From NCBI RefSeq assembly GCF_000332195.1, contig NZ_KB235922.1, positions 2,442,211 through 2,506,210 on the forward strand: DNA of 64,000 nucleotides. Direction: 5' to 3'. Of this stretch, positions 40,574 through 48,939 are shown piece by piece. The stretch comes from Pleurocapsa sp. PCC 7319. Its GTDB lineage: Bacteria; Cyanobacteriota; Cyanobacteriia; Cyanobacteriales; Xenococcaceae. Under the pieces are notes generated by a model that was given only the letters and a program-made list of their open reading frames with translations, ran no database searches and had not been told where the DNA came from. The stretch's first letter is position 1, and the number at the start of each line of letters is the position of its first letter. Position numbers and translations under genes: made by a program.

Positions 40574-40616
40574 TACCATATGCGAAGCGGTATCCTTTAG
40601 GACAAGGGCACAATGT
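40574..40616. repeat. 43-bp dispersed repeat, copy 2
   Basis: 42 of 43 positions equal to 25334-25376. Confidence 0.8.
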
Positions 40617-40710
40617 CCCTTTAGGGACATCCTTGGCACTATAGTGTGGGACTTTCCCCTCACAGGTGTTAATTGACTTATAGCAATAAGAACTTTTATT
40701 TGGACACTCA

Positions 40711-40745
40711 TTACTCGTTACTCGTTACTCGTTACTCATTACTTA
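40711..40745. repeat. Heptamer tandem repeat (TTACTCG)n
   Basis: Three perfect and two imperfect copies of a 7-base unit. Confidence 0.75.
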
Positions 40746-40935
40746 CGAGCAATCAAATAAACTTGTCCTAACGTAACTTTGTACGGCTATATGTAGCATC
40801 AACTCAGTAATGCTGACATAGTGAACTAACAAGCTAATCACAAATAACAAATCCTCACAGCTTCTTCAAACTGTTGACCTATGCTCAAAATGTAACAACA
40901 TAGGTTATTAGCTTCAACAACGGAAGGTGAGTCTC

Positions 40936-41097
40936 ATGGCAGCCGTTAAAACCATTGCTAGAAAACAGCACAAACACATTAAACGAAAAGATAGATTTAA
41001 TCGTCACCTAGATTTAGGAACTCCTCAAGTACCTCTTAGTAAACCAAAATGCCAAAAAAGGCATGAATTACTGAGCGACTGGTCAGATGCTTCTTAA
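40936..41097 (+). CDS. Tiny basic protein upstream of the HPF-like gene
   Basis: 53 residues from ATG 40936, with AAGGTGAG as ribosome site 6 bases upstream. The sequence begins MAAVKTIARKQHKHIKRKDR and is highly basic in the first half (Lys/Arg/His), with a neutral-to-acidic tail ending LLSDWSDAS. It ends 23 bases before the start of the HPF-like gene, so they share a message. The basic character and the neighbour suggest a ribosome- or RNA-associated role, unproven. I know no family for it. Confidence 0.65.
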   Translation: MAAVKTIARKQHKHIKRKDRFNRHLDLGTPQVPLSKPKCQKRHELLSDWSDAS

Positions 41098-41120
41098 ATT
41101 TATTGAATTTAGGAGAGACT

Positions 41121-41447
41121 ATGCAAATACCTTTACAAATTACCTACCGTGGTTTTCCTCCTTCAGAAGCGATTGCAGCGAAGATTCGTCAACAGGTCGA
41201 AAAGTTACATCAATTTTCAGACCGCATTACTAGCTGTCAAGTTATGGTGGAGGCACCCCATCAACATCATCGTCAAGGTAATATCTATCACGTGCGAATT
41301 AATCTAACTTTACCTGGAAAAGAGTTGGTAATCGCTCGAAATTCATCCCAAAACCATGCTCATGAAGATCTTTATGTAGCGATTCGTGATGCTTTTGCCG
41401 CCGCACAACGTCAACTAAAACACTACGCTGCTGTTCAAAAATCGTGA
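41121..41447 (+). CDS. HPF/RaiA-family ribosome-associated protein (short form)
   Basis: 108 residues from ATG 41121, which has AGGAGAG 4 bases upstream. The beta-alpha-beta-beta-beta-alpha fold of HPF is visible: MQIPLQITYRGFPPSEAIAA, KLHQFSDRITSCQVMVEAPH, YHVRINLTLPGKELVIAR and DLYVAIRDAFAAAQRQLKHY. There is no C-terminal dimerisation domain, so it is unlike the long LrtA form of cyanobacteria. These proteins bind the small-subunit decoding region during stress. It lies 23 bases after the tiny basic gene and 19 bases before UPF0182. Confidence 0.85.
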   Translation: MQIPLQITYRGFPPSEAIAAKIRQQVEKLHQFSDRITSCQVMVEAPHQHHRQGNIYHVRINLTLPGKELVIARNSSQNHAHEDLYVAIRDAFAAAQRQLKHYAAVQKS

Positions 41448-41466
41448 AAATATTACTAGACCAGAT

Positions 41467-44184
41467 ATGAAGCCTTCTAAAGTTTATATCACGATCGCCT
41501 TTTTGTTGTTATTACTAGGATTTTCTGTATCCACCACCCTAGTCCATCTACTTACAGAAGTCTGGTGGTTTAATAGCGTTGGTTTTACTCAGGTTTTGTG
41601 GACACGGCTAACTTGGCAAATTCTGATTTGGGTTTTTACCTTTGTTGTCTACGCTTTGTTTTTGTGGGGTAACTATTGGCTAGCAATGCGTGGTCAGCCT
41701 CCAAACTACTTACGTTTGCTTGTCAATGGTAGCTGGAATGCAGAAAGTAGAAGGGTTATAAATTATGCTGTGTTAATTTTAATTAGTTTCGTAGCATTGG
41801 TGGCAGCTACTGCCAGCATTGATGCCTGGGAAATAGTCTTAAAGTATCTGCATCCTTCTTCTTTCGGCAGTAGTGAGCCAATCTTCGGCAAAGACATTAG
41901 TTTTTATGTTTTTCGACTACCACTTTATGAGGGTATTCATTACTGGTTGTGGGGGTTGATTGTCTTGGCAGTGATTGTGTCAGTTCTAGCCTATGGTTTC
42001 AATGGGTCGCTCAAATCGGATCGCTTCACCCGAACTGGAATTAGAATCAGTCAGTTTGCCCAAGTTCATTTGAGTTTACTCTCAGCAGCGATCGCTCTCT
42101 TGGTTGCCTGGGGTTTTTGGTTAGCTCGTTATCAGTTGCTTTACTCAACTAGCGGAGTAGTTTTCGGTGCTGGTTATACGGATGTTCATGCCAAACTCTT
42201 AGCTTACCAATTGTTGAGAATTTTAGCCGTATTGATCGCAGTCTTCTTGATTGTTTCCACCAAGCAACGGAAACTCACCTTACCCTTGAGTGGTATCGGT
42301 CTATTTTTTGTTTCTTTATTGTTGATTAATCATCTCTATCCCTGGTTTATTGAGCAATTAATTGTTAATCCCAATGAATTAGCTAAAGAAACACCTTATA
42401 TCGAACACAATATCAAATTTACCCAGGCTGCTTACCACCTAGATGATGTGCAGCGTCAGAATTATGCTGCTGAAGCTCAACTCGATCGTCAGACTTTAGC
42501 CCGTAATCAATCTACAATTGATAACATTCGTCTTTGGGATTACCGTCCCTTACTCAGTACCTATCAGCAACTTCAGGAAATCCGCCTCTATTACAAATTT
42601 AGGGATGTTGATGTAGACCGCTATCATCTCAACGGAGACTATCAACAGGTTATGCTTTCAGCCAGAGAACTGGATTTTAATAGTGTTCCCCAGGAAGCTC
42701 AAACTTGGGTCAATCAACGGCTAAAGTATACCCACGGTTACGGTTTGGTGATGAGTCCAGTCAATCGGTTTACTGCTGATGGTTTGCCCGAACTTTACCT
42801 GAAAAATATTCCTCCTGTCTCCACTGTAGATTTAAAGATTAACCAGCCTGCAATCTACTATGGAGAAGAAACCAATAACTATATCTTCACAGGCACTACT
42901 ACTCCTGAATTTGATTACCCCCTTGGCGATGCCAATGCTTTTACTCACTATGATGGCCAAGGTGGTATACCTCTATCCTCTATTTGGCATAGATTAGCCT
43001 ATGCTTTCGACCGACGTAGTCTGCAAATTTTAATCTCCAATTACTTTACTAATCAGTCTCGGATTCATTATTATCGACAGATTCAAACACGAGTAAAACA
43101 CATCGCACCGTTTTTACGCTTCGACCATGATCCTTATCTGACAGTTATTAATGGTAGATTGCAGTGGATTATCGATACTTATACAAGTAGCGATCGCTAT
43201 CCTTATTCGGAGCCAGTTGGAGTCACGGAAATTCTCCCCAGAAGCAGTCGGGTTAACTATATACGTAACTCGGTGAAAGTAATGGTTGATGCCTATGATG
43301 GCACACTACAGTTTTTTGTCGTCGATGAAGAAGATCCCGTTCTCGCCACCTATCGCCAAATCTTTCCCAGCCTCTTTATTCCCCGCAAAGCAACTCCCCC
43401 CGAAGTTAAAGCTCATTTTCGTTACCCTCAGGATCTATTTAAACTCCAAGCACAGATGTATCTCTCTTATCACATGAGCGATCCAGAAGTATTCTACAAT
43501 CGCGAAGATTTATGGAATTTTCCGCGACAAATCTATGAAGGGAATGAGGTGGCTGTAGAGCCATATTATCTAATGGTGAAACTTCCAGGGGAGAAACAGA
43601 TCGGATTTATTCTTATTGAGCCTTTTACCCCGGCTAAAAAAGATAATGCGATCGCCTGGATGGCAGCTCGTTCAAATGGAAAAGACTACGGCAAGCTACT
43701 GCTATATACTTTTCCCAAACAAAAATTGGTTTATGGACCAAGACAAATTGAGGCGAGAATCGATCAAACACCACAAATTTCGCAGCAGTTTACCCTATGG
43801 AGTCAGGCAGGTTCCAAAGTAATTCGAGGAGACTTGTTAGTCATTCCCATTGAGCAGTCTTTACTCTACATTGAACCAGTTTATCTGCGAGCAGAACAGG
43901 GCGAATTACCAGAACTCAAGCGTGTGATTGTTGCTTATGACAAAGCAGTAGTCATGGAGAAAAATCTCGAACAATCTTTGGCCAATATTTTTGGAGCCAG
44001 GCAAGTCGAGAAGCCAATCGCCAGTCCCATAACTAACCGAGATCTAATCTCAATCAAATCGGCTTGGGAAACTTATCAACAAGCACAGCAAGCATTGCGT
44101 CAAGGAAATTGGAGTGAGTATGGACGTTATCAGCAAGAATTAGGCGAGCTGCTACAGCAATTGAATCAGAATCGTCACCCTTGA
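41467..44184 (+). CDS. UPF0182-family large membrane protein
   Basis: 905 residues. Seven or so membrane helices lie in the first 310 residues (for example ITIAFLLLLLGFSVSTTLVH and ILISFVALVAATASIDAWEI), followed by a large extracytoplasmic region with FTQAAYHLDDVQ, IRLWDYRPLLSTYQQLQEIR and the conserved INGRLQWIIDTYTSSDRYPY. UPF0182 proteins are widespread in cyanobacteria and Actinobacteria and have no established function. The start ATG is 19 bases after the HPF-like gene, so the three genes from 40936 may be one transcript. Confidence 0.92.
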   Translation: MKPSKVYITIAFLLLLLGFSVSTTLVHLLTEVWWFNSVGFTQVLWTRLTWQILIWVFTFVVYALFLWGNYWLAMRGQPPNYLRLLVNGSWNAESRRVINYAVLILISFVALVAATASIDAWEIVLKYLHPSSFGSSEPIFGKDISFYVFRLPLYEGIHYWLWGLIVLAVIVSVLAYGFNGSLKSDRFTRTGIRISQFAQVHLSLLSAAIALLVAWGFWLARYQLLYSTSGVVFGAGYTDVHAKLLAYQLLRILAVLIAVFLIVSTKQRKLTLPLSGIGLFFVSLLLINHLYPWFIEQLIVNPNELAKETPYIEHNIKFTQAAYHLDDVQRQNYAAEAQLDRQTLARNQSTIDNIRLWDYRPLLSTYQQLQEIRLYYKFRDVDVDRYHLNGDYQQVMLSARELDFNSVPQEAQTWVNQRLKYTHGYGLVMSPVNRFTADGLPELYLKNIPPVSTVDLKINQPAIYYGEETNNYIFTGTTTPEFDYPLGDANAFTHYDGQGGIPLSSIWHRLAYAFDRRSLQILISNYFTNQSRIHYYRQIQTRVKHIAPFLRFDHDPYLTVINGRLQWIIDTYTSSDRYPYSEPVGVTEILPRSSRVNYIRNSVKVMVDAYDGTLQFFVVDEEDPVLATYRQIFPSLFIPRKATPPEVKAHFRYPQDLFKLQAQMYLSYHMSDPEVFYNREDLWNFPRQIYEGNEVAVEPYYLMVKLPGEKQIGFILIEPFTPAKKDNAIAWMAARSNGKDYGKLLLYTFPKQKLVYGPRQIEARIDQTPQISQQFTLWSQAGSKVIRGDLLVIPIEQSLLYIEPVYLRAEQGELPELKRVIVAYDKAVVMEKNLEQSLANIFGARQVEKPIASPITNRDLISIKSAWETYQQAQQALRQGNWSEYGRYQQELGELLQQLNQNRHP

Positions 44185-44409
44185 ATTTTGACCATAACTA
44201 AGTCAGAACGGTCATCTAAATTATGAGGTGAAAATCATCTATGTTGAGCATATTTCCAGCAGTAATGAGTCACGGTTATGCTTGTTCGACCTAATGATGA
44301 TGCTGCTGCACCCGATGAAGATCCCAGCACCGATTCTTTGATGGAGTTTACAAAGCTGACTCTAAATAATGGAGAGTCTTAGAATATACGTTAGTCTCAT
44401 TGCTAGAAT

Positions 44410-44970
44410 TCAAATCTTGCCAAATGGCTTACCATACTTACTCCAATTTTCCTTATTAAACGGAGACTGCCAACGTAAAATCAATTCTCGTTCCAGTTTC
44501 AATCTGGCAGTGCGATTTGCTGGGGTGTCATACCAAAAAGCACTACATACTTTGACATCCAAGTCATATTTACGATGTAATTCAATGTAATTGCTAATAT
44601 AGTCACGGCAATCATGAACTCCAGTCCATCTATCCTTGGCAGTTTGCATTGTTTCTCCGACGTATAGCAGTAAAGGTAAAGTGTTGTCGATGATGAAATA
44701 GATACAAATGCGATCGCCATGCTCCTGCATACGGTAGAACTGAGACGAATGTAGCTTTAGTTCAAAAGGGTTAATTGTATCGCTGTCACAGTGACTTTTA
44801 GGTGCATCAAACAAGCTGGTTTGCTTCGGTGGTTCAGTTTTTAAGATGCGTTGCTGATAGTTAAATATTCTGGATTTCCACTTGAGTAAAGCCTCTTTAG
44901 GCATCAGTTTTTTAGGTTGCTCTACTCGGTAAGGGGTGCTAGCTTCAAATAACTTTAGTTGTTTAGTCAC
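44410..44970 (-). CDS. GIY-YIG nuclease-like protein
   Basis: 186 residues from GTG 44970. The core is ICIYFIIDNTLPLLLYVGET, which fits the two GIY-YIG strands (IYF and YVG), followed by the conserved arginine in AKDRWTGVHDC, then ELERELI-type helix sequence LKLERELILRWQSPFNKENW with the catalytic glutamate and the terminal N. An N-terminal region of 75 residues rich in Lys and Pro lacks a known fold. Such cyanobacterial proteins are common and their targets unknown. Confidence 0.75.
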   Translation of the reverse strand: MTKQLKLFEASTPYRVEQPKKLMPKEALLKWKSRIFNYQQRILKTEPPKQTSLFDAPKSHCDSDTINPFELKLHSSQFYRMQEHGDRICIYFIIDNTLPLLLYVGETMQTAKDRWTGVHDCRDYISNYIELHRKYDLDVKVCSAFWYDTPANRTARLKLERELILRWQSPFNKENWSKYGKPFGKI

Positions 44971-45021
44971 GCTTGTTGTTCTAAATCGACTGCCAAAATA
45001 GATAGGGTAGCATGGGTTGGT

Positions 45022-45091
45022 CGGAGTTTGGAGTTCGGAGTTCGGAGTTCGGAGTTCGGAGTTCGGAGTTCGGAGTTCGGAGTTCGGAGTT
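45022..45091. repeat. Heptamer tandem array (CGGAGTT)10
   Basis: Ten copies (one with a single change) of a unit that is the reverse complement of the unit at 55243. It lies 20 bases from the end of the kinase gene. Confidence 0.92.
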
Positions 45092-45110
45092 ATAGGTTAG
45101 TTCGGAAGGA

Positions 45111-46550
45111 TTATAATAATCGGGAAAGTAATTGATAAATTAGGCGAAAAAATGCTGTAACTGCGATCGCTCCCGCCGCAGACATGGTAGCAATTATTAA
45201 AACAGATTGAATGCCTAAAGTGCCTTGTAAGACTGGAACCATAGCGATGATTGCTGAGGTGATAACCGCAAAAATTACAAAATCAATTTTTTCGATCAGG
45301 CGACGGGTTTGAGCAAAAATCAATCCTCCCATGGTCATGCCAAAGATACCTAAACTGAGACCTGAAACAGTCAATAAACTAGTTAAACTGATATAAAGTA
45401 ATGCTCCCTCAAAGCCTGTAAAAGCTGCACTACTAAGAACTTCCACTAGAGAAAAACGAGGTTTTCTTGATTTTATAGGAGCTGGGGGTTTAGAGGGAGT
45501 AGGCAAATTTTGGGGAGCGACTGGAGAAGAACCAGATTTAGGAGCAGAAATGGCAGGATTCGAGGCAGCAGAAGATGGGGGAGAAGTATTTGGAGATTGA
45601 TTAATCTGTAAGGCTGCAAGAGCCTCTGTAGCCGATTGGAAACGTTGAGCGGGGGGTTCCTGTAACATCTTATTTAAAATAGCTACCAGACGATCGCTAG
45701 TTTGGGGAGCATAACTGTGCCAATTCCAACTGTGATGAAAGGAGTCATAAAGTTCTTCTGTATCCTTTCCCGTCAAGAGATTAATACAGGTAACGGCTAG
45801 AGCGTAGATATCTGTCGAGGGGTATACTTGGGAACCAGACATTTGTTCGGGTGGAGCAAAACCCATAGAATAGATTCCCGTAGATTTTTTCTGATTGCTG
45901 CCACCTGCTGCAACTTGTTTTACTGCACCAAAATCTAAGAGATATAAAACTCCTTGTTTACTCCGCATGATGTTAGAGGGTTTAATATCTCGGTGTATAG
46001 AATTATTTTCATGGACAAACTGCAATACTTTGAGAATTTCAGTCAAAATTTCTCGCACTTCAGCTTCTGTAAACTTCCCTTTCGTCTCTAACTCCGTTTC
46101 TAGATCCTGCCCATCGATAAATTCTTGGGCTAAATAAAAATACTGTTCTTCTCCAGTGCGACTGCGATTGGGAACAATTGGCGTAAAAAAAGCGTATAAA
46201 TCAGGAATTTGTGGATGTTTATGTCCTAATTCCTCTAGGACCTCGGCTTCTCTTTGAAATAATTTTTGCGCAATTGCCAATTCATGAGCATCAAGATTAC
46301 CTGAGGGTTGAAATTGCTTGACTACACATAACGGCATCTTGGGCTTATAGCGATCGCGTGATAAAAAAGCGGCCCCAAAACCCCCTTGACCAAGCAACTT
46401 GAAAGGAATATAACGATCTGCTAACAATAGAGGCATCCCACAAGTAGTACAGTATCTTTGCTGTATACTTCTGATTCTGGCTTCATGGTCAAGATCGCCA
46501 AAAACATTAAGAGGATTAGCACAACCTGGACGAGTACAAATAATTTCCAT
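45111..46550 (-). CDS. Serine/threonine protein kinase with zinc ribbon and C-terminal membrane segments
   Basis: 479 residues. An N-terminal zinc ribbon has cysteines at 5, 10, 34 and 37. The kinase domain has LGQGGFGAAF (53-62), the ATP lysine K78, HRDIKPSN (186-193) and DFG (206-208), with CINLLTGKDTEEL in the C lobe. A Pro/Ser-rich linker (about 315-365) leads to four hydrophobic segments at about 378-470. This is the zinc-ribbon Ser/Thr kinase type common in cyanobacteria (SpkB-like start with cysteines), and substrates are unknown. Start ATG 46550. Confidence 0.9.
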   Translation of the reverse strand: MEIICTRPGCANPLNVFGDLDHEARIRSIQQRYCTTCGMPLLLADRYIPFKLLGQGGFGAAFLSRDRYKPKMPLCVVKQFQPSGNLDAHELAIAQKLFQREAEVLEELGHKHPQIPDLYAFFTPIVPNRSRTGEEQYFYLAQEFIDGQDLETELETKGKFTEAEVREILTEILKVLQFVHENNSIHRDIKPSNIMRSKQGVLYLLDFGAVKQVAAGGSNQKKSTGIYSMGFAPPEQMSGSQVYPSTDIYALAVTCINLLTGKDTEELYDSFHHSWNWHSYAPQTSDRLVAILNKMLQEPPAQRFQSATEALAALQINQSPNTSPPSSAASNPAISAPKSGSSPVAPQNLPTPSKPPAPIKSRKPRFSLVEVLSSAAFTGFEGALLYISLTSLLTVSGLSLGIFGMTMGGLIFAQTRRLIEKIDFVIFAVITSAIIAMVPVLQGTLGIQSVLIIATMSAAGAIAVTAFFRLIYQLLSRLL

Positions 46551-46610
46551 ACAATCTCAGCAGCAGTTATGAGCTTATTGTACTTTTGTCATTTTTGAAT
46601 CGTCCAAATT

Positions 46611-47585
46611 TTATCTGATCTCTAGAGGGTTTTTATAGAGAGTGTCAATCGCTTTAAATTCTTCTTTAGTAGAAAACTTAGGTAAAATTTCTTTACTAAA
46701 TGCCTCAGCCGCTTTAGAACAATAGCGATTAGGATTAACAATCACCGCCAAAGTTCGTCCTATTCTGACATCTTGGATTTTGGCTTGGTGCAAAATTCCC
46801 ATTTCTAACTCTTTTTCGATCGCCGTTGTGGAAACAAAAGCCGATCCCAAGCCAGACTGTACCGCATTTTTAATTGCTTCGATAGAATTTAGTTCCATCT
46901 CAATTTTCAGCCGCCTAGGATCGATTTCGTAACGGGTCAATACCTGATCGATCACTTTGCGAATTGTAGATTGAGAGTCTAGAGTTATAAAATTTAATTT
47001 ATATAAATCTTCTTTTTGGATCGCTGTTTCTTGAGCCAAGACATGAGTAGGAGGCAAAATCAGAGCTAATTCATCGTCAGCATAGGGAATAATATTCAAT
47101 ACTTCATGTAGCTCGGTGGGAACTTCTCCGCCAATAATTGCTAAATCTACCTGTCCGTTGGCCACAGCCCAAGAAGTACGACGGGTAGAATGAACCTGAA
47201 GCTGTACCGAAACATCAGAATACTTTTCACGAAATAGACCAATCATCCGAGGAATCAAATATGTTCCCGTAGTTTGAGATGCGCCAACAATTAAAGTACC
47301 ACCCTGGAGATTTTGTAAATCTTCGATCGCTCGACAGGTTTCTTGGCACAGAGAAATCACCCGTTCTCCATAACTGAGTAATAAGTGTCCTGCCTCTGTT
47401 AACTGCGCTCTACGTCCACCGCGATCAAATAAAGGCACATTTAACTGCTTTTCTAAATTTTGTACTTGCAGACTTACAGCAGGTTGAGAAACATAGAGAC
47501 TATCAGCTGCTCGTTTAAAGCTGCCCTCAGTGGAGATTGCCTTAAGTATGCGGAGTTGATCCAAAGTAAAAGGAATATCAGACAT
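46611..47585 (-). CDS. rbcR: LysR-family regulator RbcR (Calvin-cycle control)
   Basis: 324 residues. N-terminal helix-turn-helix [20 protein letters not shown] then [20 protein letters not shown]; effector domain from about 95 with [20 protein letters not shown], the part I associate with cyanobacterial and plastid RbcR (Ycf30). In relatives it activates rbc and other carbon-fixation genes in response to metabolites such as NADPH or RuBP. It is divergent from the NnrU-like gene with about 175 bases between starts. A CcmR/NdhR-type regulator is the main alternative; the text of residues 1-90 favours RbcR. Confidence 0.85.
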   Translation of the reverse strand: MSDIPFTLDQLRILKAISTEGSFKRAADSLYVSQPAVSLQVQNLEKQLNVPLFDRGGRRAQLTEAGHLLLSYGERVISLCQETCRAIEDLQNLQGGTLIVGASQTTGTYLIPRMIGLFREKYSDVSVQLQVHSTRRTSWAVANGQVDLAIIGGEVPTELHEVLNIIPYADDELALILPPTHVLAQETAIQKEDLYKLNFITLDSQSTIRKVIDQVLTRYEIDPRRLKIEMELNSIEAIKNAVQSGLGSAFVSTTAIEKELEMGILHQAKIQDVRIGRTLAVIVNPNRYCSKAAEAFSKEILPKFSTKEEFKAIDTLYKNPLEIR

Positions 47586-47761
47586 AAAATTCCAGTAACA
47601 GTTTTATTAAATTAGTTAGCTATCAGCGTGTTATTTAAACGTATTATTAATAGTGCTTAATCTTTAATAATTTTCGTGACCTTTATTTGCACAGTAACAT
47701 GATTGGGAGTGTAATTAACTTTTAATTATTGCTACTATCAAAATTGATTAATAATACCTAT

Positions 47762-48490
47762 ATGATAATCTCTATGATTAATGTCGGCTGGCTAACAAAT
47801 AGCCATTTTATAATTCTGGCTTTATTGCTGGGATTTGCGATCGCTCATAGTGGTTTAGCAGCCTTACGCCCCTGGGCAGAAACCAAGATTGGGGCTAGAC
47901 TTTACCGCGTTATTTTTGCCTTGGTAAGTATTCCTTTTGCTACTATTCTCATTATCTATTTCTTTAATCATCGCTATGATGGGGTGCAATTATGGCAGGT
48001 TCAGGGAATACAAGGGGTTAAACCTTTAGTTTGGATTTTATCGGCTGTTTCCTTTTTGTTTCTTTACCCGGCGACATTTAACTTACTAGAAATTGCTGCC
48101 GTTCAAAAACCCCAGGTACATTTGTTTGAGACCGGCATTATTCGTATTAGCCGCCATCCCCAAATGGTAGGGCAAGTAATTTGGTGTATTGCTCATACTC
48201 TCTGGTTGGGTACAACATTTACACTAGTAACATCTTTGGGATTAATTGCTCATCATTTATTTGCAGTGTGGCACGGCGATCGCCGTTTAGCCAATAGATA
48301 TGGTGAAGCCTTCGCCAAAGTTAAAGCTCGCACATCTGTAATTCCTTTCGTAGCAATTGTAGATGGTCGTCAAACCCTTAAGTGGCAGGAATTTCTACGT
48401 CCTGCTTACGTGGGGGTAGGTGCCTTTGTAATGATATTGTGGTGGGGACATCCCTGGTTAATGCAAGTAACTGCTAAGGCATACTGGTAA
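47762..48490 (+). CDS. NnrU-family membrane protein (Z-ISO-like)
   Basis: 242 residues from ATG 47762; another ATG at 47774 is equally possible, and the frame is open upstream to 47729. About six membrane helices: FIILALLLGFAIAHSGLAAL, RVIFALVSIPFATILIIYF, WILSAVSFLFLYPATFNLL and others. The conserved RISRHPQMVGQVIWCIAHTLWLG and AHHLFAVWHGDRRLA contain the histidines that bind haem in plant 15-cis-zeta-carotene isomerase, a relative. In a cyanobacterium a role in carotenoid isomerisation is plausible. Divergent from rbcR. Confidence 0.82.
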   Translation: MIISMINVGWLTNSHFIILALLLGFAIAHSGLAALRPWAETKIGARLYRVIFALVSIPFATILIIYFFNHRYDGVQLWQVQGIQGVKPLVWILSAVSFLFLYPATFNLLEIAAVQKPQVHLFETGIIRISRHPQMVGQVIWCIAHTLWLGTTFTLVTSLGLIAHHLFAVWHGDRRLANRYGEAFAKVKARTSVIPFVAIVDGRQTLKWQEFLRPAYVGVGAFVMILWWGHPWLMQVTAKAYW

Positions 48491-48581
48491 ATTTATCTAG
48501 GTAGATCTTTCAAGCTGATCCTAATTAGATGTAGCATAACTTCAAGTATCTAAAATTAATCTAAAAAACATTTTTAATTTT

Positions 48582-48920
48582 ATGCGCTCCGTAGTTAATG
48601 AAACAAATTTTCAGCGAGAGGTTTTAGAAGAATCTCGACCAGTTTTGGTACATTTTTGGACTCCTTGGTGTGGCTTATGTAAACTCATTAATCCCATGTT
48701 AGAGACAATGCAGGGAAACAAGGATGAACTAATAAAAGTAGTTTCTATTAACGCTGACGAAAATTTCAAATTAGCTAATTCTTATCGTCTGAAAAACTTG
48801 CCCACAATTATGCTGTTCAACAATGGCAAATTATTAGAAAAGTTAGATAACTTCAACAGCCGCGAACGACTTCGTATTGCACTAGAAAAGATCATGAACA
48901 AACCTTTTTTTAGTCAATAA
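48582..48920 (+). CDS. Thioredoxin-family protein with WCGLC active site
   Basis: 112 residues. VLVHFWTPWCGLCKLINPML holds the redox pair C30-G-L-C33; the usual proline between the cysteines is leucine, which would change the redox potential. The cis-proline loop is NLPTIMLFNNGK. No signal peptide, so cytoplasmic. It reduces disulfides in target proteins as a thioredoxin variant. It stands alone in the plus direction after the NnrU-like gene. Confidence 0.88.
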   Translation: MRSVVNETNFQREVLEESRPVLVHFWTPWCGLCKLINPMLETMQGNKDELIKVVSINADENFKLANSYRLKNLPTIMLFNNGKLLEKLDNFNSRERLRIALEKIMNKPFFSQ

Positions 48921-48939
48921 TCTAGAATTTAAATTTTGC

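Larger units (their letters stand above)
39877..40935. other. Gene-free repeat-rich region with IS debris
   Basis: No intact gene in about 1.06 kb. It holds an IS200/IS605 end (40275-40294), a tandem of ATATGCGAAGCGGTA near 40553-40594, the second copy of a 43-bp repeat (40574-40616), the palindrome GTCCCTTTAGGGAC near 40617-40630, and heptamers at 40711-40745. This looks like an eroded element insertion site. Confidence 0.7.

Noticed and set aside
44278-44382. 34-residue frame MLVRPNDDAAAPDED... after UPF0182
   Set aside because: Too short, no ribosome site, no family resemblance; perhaps a gene fragment, not enough to annotate.
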